From: an uncultured Centipeda sp.
GTDB taxonomy: Bacteria > Bacillota > Negativicutes > Selenomonadales > Selenomonadaceae
Direction: 5' to 3'
Assembly: GCA_937925565.1 (NCBI GenBank)
Contig: CALALM010000276.1
Coordinates: 1 to 9,223 of the forward strand
Length of the DNA: 9,223 nt
Part shown: piece by piece, positions 6,774 to 9,223 of the stretch
Numbering within the stretch: position 1 is the stretch's first letter
Layout: each line of letters starts with the position of its first letter
Made by a program: the position numbers and the translations under genes
Notes under the pieces: generated by a model
Told to the model about the DNA's origin: nothing
Database searches by the model: none
The model's input: the letters and a program-made list of their open reading frames with translations, nothing else

Positions 6774-7205
6774 ATGTTTGGAATCATTGTTGGAACGCAT
6801 GGGATCTTTGCCGAGGAGATTGTGAAGTCCTGTGAGATGATCTGCGGAGAGCAGACGAATGTGCGCGCCGTAACGCTCGTGCCGGGTGAGGGGCCTGACG
6901 ACGTGGTAAAGAAGTACGGGGCGGCAATTGAGACGCTGGACTGCGCGGACGGTGTGATCTTCCTCAACGACCTCTTTGGCGGGAGTCCCTATAATGCGGC
7001 GTGCCGACTCGCGGCGAATAACGGGAAGTACGGTATCGTCACCGGCGTGAACCTGCCGATGCTCATCGAGATGGTCAGTGCACAGCTCATCGGCGGGGAC
7101 TATGATATCCTCACACTCATGGCGCAGGCGGCGGAGGCGGGCAAGAACGGAACACAACTTTTCCATGCCTCGACGATGGAGGAGGAAGACGACGACGATC
7201 TCTAG
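6774..7205 (+). CDS. PTS mannose-type EIIA domain protein (orphan)
   Basis: The 143 residues match the EIIA domain of mannose-family phosphotransferase systems, which accepts phosphate from HPr on a histidine and passes it to EIIB. The phosphorylation site is H9 in MFGIIVGTHGIFAEEI. Other family motifs are LVPGEGPDDVVKKYG (35-49), VIFLNDLFGGSPYNAACRLA (61-80, D66) and GIVTGVNLPMLIEM (87-100), which parallel E. coli ManX residue by residue. The C-terminus ends in an acidic tail, EEEDDDDL. The ATG at 6774 follows AAAGGGG (6760-6766) at 7 nt; an in-frame ATG at 6672 would add 34 residues before the EIIA domain and lacks a good ribosome site. No EIIB, EIIC or EIID gene is adjacent, so the protein either serves components encoded elsewhere or has a regulatory phospho-relay role. 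A 128-nt gap before it shows no convincing promoter. Confidence 0.92.
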   Translation: MFGIIVGTHGIFAEEIVKSCEMICGEQTNVRAVTLVPGEGPDDVVKKYGAAIETLDCADGVIFLNDLFGGSPYNAACRLAANNGKYGIVTGVNLPMLIEMVSAQLIGGDYDILTLMAQAAEAGKNGTQLFHASTMEEEDDDDL

Positions 7206-7228
7206 AACGCTGCGTCTCTGAATAAAGG

Positions 7229-7274
7229 AAAAATCCCCTCTGTGTCGAATGCTTTCGGCAGGGAGGGGATTTTT
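7229..7274 (+). terminator. Terminator-like hairpin that also holds the ribosome site of the next gene
   Basis: AAAAATCCCCTC (7229-7240) pairs perfectly over 12 bp with GAGGGGATTTTT (7263-7274). The 22-nt loop can form a small inner CGAA/TTCG stem. The run of five T at 7270-7274 gives a rho-independent terminator for the EIIA gene. The same 3' arm contains GGGAGGGG (7261-7268), the only good ribosome site for the oxidoreductase ATG at 7275. Folding would therefore hide that site, and transcripts ending in the T-run would stop right before the start codon. Confidence 0.8.
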
Positions 7275-8255
7275 ATGTCAAACATGCGATATCGCTGGGC
7301 AACGCTCGGCTGCGGCGTGATCGGGCATCAGCTCGCCGAGGCGTTGCAATCACTTGGGGGTGGGCTGTACGCCGTTGGCAACCGCACGCAGAGCAAGGCG
7401 CGGGAGTTCGCCGCGCGGTACGGCATTCCAAAAGTGTACGAGCGGATGGAGGAGGTCTTTGACGATCCTGATGTCGACATCATTTACATCTCCACGCCGC
7501 ACAACACGCACATCAACTATCTGATCCCCGCGCTCTCGGCGGGCAAACACGTCCTCTGCGAGAAGTCCATTACGCTGAACTCCGACGAACTCATGCGGGC
7601 GATCGATTGTGCGCGGACGCACAACGTCGTTCTCGCCGAGGCGATGACAATCTACCATATGCCCCTTTATCGACGGCTGAAAGAAATCGTCGAATCCGGC
7701 TCACTGGGCGCGCTGCGCATGATCCAGATGAACTTTGGCAGCTTCAAGGAATACGATATGGCGAATCGTTTCTTCAACCGCGCACTTGCGGGCGGGGCGA
7801 TGCTTGACATCGGCGTCTATGCGCTGTCCTTCGTGCGTTACTTCCTCACCTCGCAGCCGACGGAGGTGCTTTCGCAGGTGAAGTATGCGCCGACGGGTGT
7901 CGACGAACAGGCGGGCATTCTGCTGAAAAACGCACAGGAGGAGATGGCGGCGATCACGCTCTCCCTCCACGCAAAGCAGCCCAAGCGCGGCACAATCGCA
8001 TTCGAGAACGGCTACGTGGAAGTGTTCGAATACCCACGCGGAGAAAAGGCGGTCATCACATGGACGACAGATGGGCGCACGGAGGAGATCGCGGCGGGCT
8101 CTGCCGCGGATGCTCTCGTGTACGAGGTGCTCGACATGGAGGCGGCGGTTGCGGGCGAGCGCAACGATATGCAGCTCGCCTGCACGATCGACGTAATGGA
8201 TCTGATGACGAACATCCGAGCGTCGTGGGGCATGAAGTATCCCGAGGAGGAATAG
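7275..8255 (+). CDS. Gfo/Idh/MocA family NAD(P)-dependent oxidoreductase
   Basis: The 326-residue product has the two-domain plan of this family. Residues 7-120 form a Rossmann fold with LGCGVIG (11-17) for the dinucleotide, NRT (37-39) after the second strand, ISTPHNTH (72-79) and the catalytic-lysine region HVLCEKS (92-98, K97; most relatives have EKP, here EKS). Residues about 125-326 form the alpha/beta substrate domain with GGAMLDIGVYALSFVRYF (173-190), where D178 is conserved and Y182 stands in the usual His region. This pattern resembles dihydrodiol dehydrogenase-like and sugar or inositol dehydrogenase branches; the substrate cannot be assigned. The ATG at 7275 is chosen because GGGAGGGG (7261-7268) lies 6 nt upstream. 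An in-frame GTG at 7242 would add 11 residues from the hairpin loop and is less likely. The upstream terminator suggests it is separate from the EIIA gene or expressed by readthrough. Confidence 0.9.
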   Translation: MSNMRYRWATLGCGVIGHQLAEALQSLGGGLYAVGNRTQSKAREFAARYGIPKVYERMEEVFDDPDVDIIYISTPHNTHINYLIPALSAGKHVLCEKSITLNSDELMRAIDCARTHNVVLAEAMTIYHMPLYRRLKEIVESGSLGALRMIQMNFGSFKEYDMANRFFNRALAGGAMLDIGVYALSFVRYFLTSQPTEVLSQVKYAPTGVDEQAGILLKNAQEEMAAITLSLHAKQPKRGTIAFENGYVEVFEYPRGEKAVITWTTDGRTEEIAAGSAADALVYEVLDMEAAVAGERNDMQLACTIDVMDLMTNIRASWGMKYPEEE

Positions 8256-8379
8256 GCGCGACAAGGGCAGACGCATATACATATTGTGGGAAAAAGGTCA
8301 ACGTGCAGCAGCCGCCGGTTTCTTATGGTGTCACATAGAAACTGTGATGAGCTGTTCGGAAGTCTTCCTTGCTGTGTTG
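8256..8379. other. Intergenic region without a recognised gene
   Basis: These 124 bases between the oxidoreductase stop and the HAD promoter hold no credible reading frame and no terminator with a T-run. A short inverted repeat, TCACA (8331-8335) and TGTGA (8343-8347), is present but has only five base pairs. AT content rises toward the promoter, as expected for a regulatory region. Confidence 0.6.
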
Positions 8380-8408
8380 TTGTAGGTTCTAAACTTTTTT
8401 GTTATAAT
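8380..8408 (+). promoter_or_regulatory. Sigma-70 promoter of the HAD phosphatase gene
   Basis: TTGTAG (8380-8385), a 17-nt spacer and a perfect -10 TATAAT (8403-8408) precede the HAD gene. Transcription would begin near 8415, with a leader of about 33 nt. The AT-rich spacer includes a T-run (8395-8400). Confidence 0.85.
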
Positions 8409-8415
8409 GACAACA

Positions 8416-8425
8416 CTGTATACAA
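8416..8425. promoter_or_regulatory. Possible operator palindrome at the HAD transcription start
   Basis: TGTATACA (8417-8424) is a perfect 8-bp palindrome with flanks CTGTATACAA, lying where transcription should start. GntR-type repressors often bind sites of the TTGTATACAA kind. No regulator gene is in the window, and an 8-bp palindrome can occur by chance. Confidence 0.3.
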
Positions 8426-8447
8426 GGAAAGAAGAGGGAGGGACGGG

Positions 8448-9223
8448 ATGATACGGCTGATTTTTTCGGATATGGATGGGACGCTGCTGGATGAGAACGG
8501 GAAACTGCCCGCAGAGTTCGGGGATGTTTATCGGCGTCTTACGGAGCACGGCGTTCGTTTTGCGCCTGCATCGGGACGGCAGTACGCCTCGCTTTTGCAG
8601 ACGTTTGCACCGTGGAAGGATGAGCTGATCTTCGTTGCGGAGAATGGCACAATGGTCATGGAGCGCGGTAAAGAGCTCTTCTCGCACACGGTGGATCGCG
8701 CGCTTGCCCTCGATGTCATGCGGACGGGGGAGGCAATACCGAACGTGCATTCGGTATTGTGCGGCAAGAAGCAGGGGTATCTGCATATGGATGACGATGT
8801 GCACGCGTTTCGTATGGAGCTTGCAAAGTATGTGACGCAGACGGCGGTTGTGGAGGACTTTGCCGCCGTGGACGATGCGCCGATCAAGATGTCGTTCTGT
8901 GACTTTACGGGCAATGCCGCGACGACGATCTTCCCCGTCATGGAACAGTACACGGATCGACTGCAAGTGACGCTCTCGAGCTCCGAGTGGGTCGATCTCT
9001 ACAGCCTCGGTGTGAACAAGGGAGTCGCTGCCACACGCATTCGGGAACAGCTCGGACTGGCGCCCGAGGAATGTGCTGCATTTGGCGATTACGGGAACGA
9101 TTTGGAGCTCATGGACTCCGTTGCCTACAGCTTTGCGATGGAGAACGCGATCCCTGCGGTACAGGAACGCGCACGCTATCGTGCTCCGAGCAATCGGGAG
9201 CACGGTGTCATGGCGGTCTGTGA
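8448..9223 (+). CDS. HAD superfamily Cof-type hydrolase (3' end cut by the window)
   Basis: 258 complete codons are present and the frame is still open at the window end, so probably only a short C-terminal piece is missing (family length is about 260-280). The haloacid dehalogenase motifs are intact: motif I DMDGT (8-12, with nucleophile D8 and acid/base D10), motif II S42 in PASGRQY (40-46), motif III K191 in GVNKG (188-192) and motif IV GDYGND (213-218, D214 and D218 for Mg2+). The long insert between motifs II and III is the C2 cap typical of Cof/YbiV-like phosphatases, cytoplasmic enzymes that hydrolyse sugar phosphates, flavin nucleotides or similar small phosphoesters. The exact substrate is set by the cap and cannot be read here. 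The ATG at 8448 follows AGGGAGGG (8435-8442) at 5 nt. A private promoter and a long upstream gap suggest it is its own unit. Confidence 0.93.
   Translation, partial: MIRLIFSDMDGTLLDENGKLPAEFGDVYRRLTEHGVRFAPASGRQYASLLQTFAPWKDELIFVAENGTMVMERGKELFSHTVDRALALDVMRTGEAIPNVHSVLCGKKQGYLHMDDDVHAFRMELAKYVTQTAVVEDFAAVDDAPIKMSFCDFTGNAATTIFPVMEQYTDRLQVTLSSSEWVDLYSLGVNKGVAATRIREQLGLAPEECAAFGDYGNDLELMDSVAYSFAMENAIPAVQERARYRAPSNREHGVMAVC

Noticed and set aside
8331..8347. TCACA/TGTGA inverted repeat as a CRP-type site or terminator
   Set aside because: The half-sites are in the reverse order to a CRP site (TGTGA-N6-TCACA), the stem is only 5 bp, and no T-run follows.
1..9223. CRISPR array, tRNA, rRNA, insertion sequence or prophage genes
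   Set aside because: I saw no regularly spaced repeats, transposase or integrase motifs, or tRNA-like cloverleaf on either strand.

Overview
The window looks like ordinary chromosome from a diderm (two-membrane) Firmicute of the class Negativicutes, most likely Selenomonas or a close relative. Three things point there: a lipopolysaccharide (LPS) exporter permease of the LptF/LptG type, a moderately GC-rich base composition with Firmicutes-style strong GGAGG ribosome sites, and gene families (DUF3084, AtpZ) that are common in that group. The genus is inferred from gene content, not from a database match. All recognised genes are on the + strand.

Layout. Positions 1-53 hold the last codons of a protein with an outer-membrane beta-barrel-like C-terminus, followed by a strong terminator (72-114). 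A promoter with an extended -10 (121-149) then drives an envelope unit: an LptF/LptG permease, a DUF3084 membrane coiled-coil protein, and a small YqgF/RuvX-like RNase H-fold protein that overlaps the DUF3084 gene by 4 nt. A second promoter, close to consensus (2910-2938), drives wecA/tagO-like and wecB genes for the first steps of a lipid-linked cell-surface polysaccharide, then atpZ. A terminator (5507-5545) closes this unit; the ATP synthase genes that often follow atpZ are not in the window.

The second half is accessory. It contains a decayed iron-dependent alcohol dehydrogenase that has lost its N-terminal third and most of its C-terminal metal-binding domain, an unrecognised acidic 173-residue protein, an orphan mannose-type phosphotransferase (PTS) EIIA protein, a Gfo/Idh/MocA-type NAD(P)-dependent oxidoreductase whose start codon is buried at the end of a terminator-like hairpin, and a HAD-superfamily (Cof-type) phosphatase with its own sigma-70 promoter, cut by the window end.

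The envelope genes fit together: LptF/G moves LPS to the outer membrane, while WecA and WecB start an undecaprenyl-linked glycan and supply UDP-ManNAc. The second half shows no single pathway. The EIIA, oxidoreductase and HAD genes suggest sugar-responsive metabolism, but no substrate can be assigned from sequence alone. I see no CRISPR array, tRNA, rRNA, insertion sequence or phage gene. The points most worth checking are the DUF3084/RNase H-fold gene pair, the ribosome site buried in the hairpin at 7229-7274, and the deletion-scarred region after atpZ.
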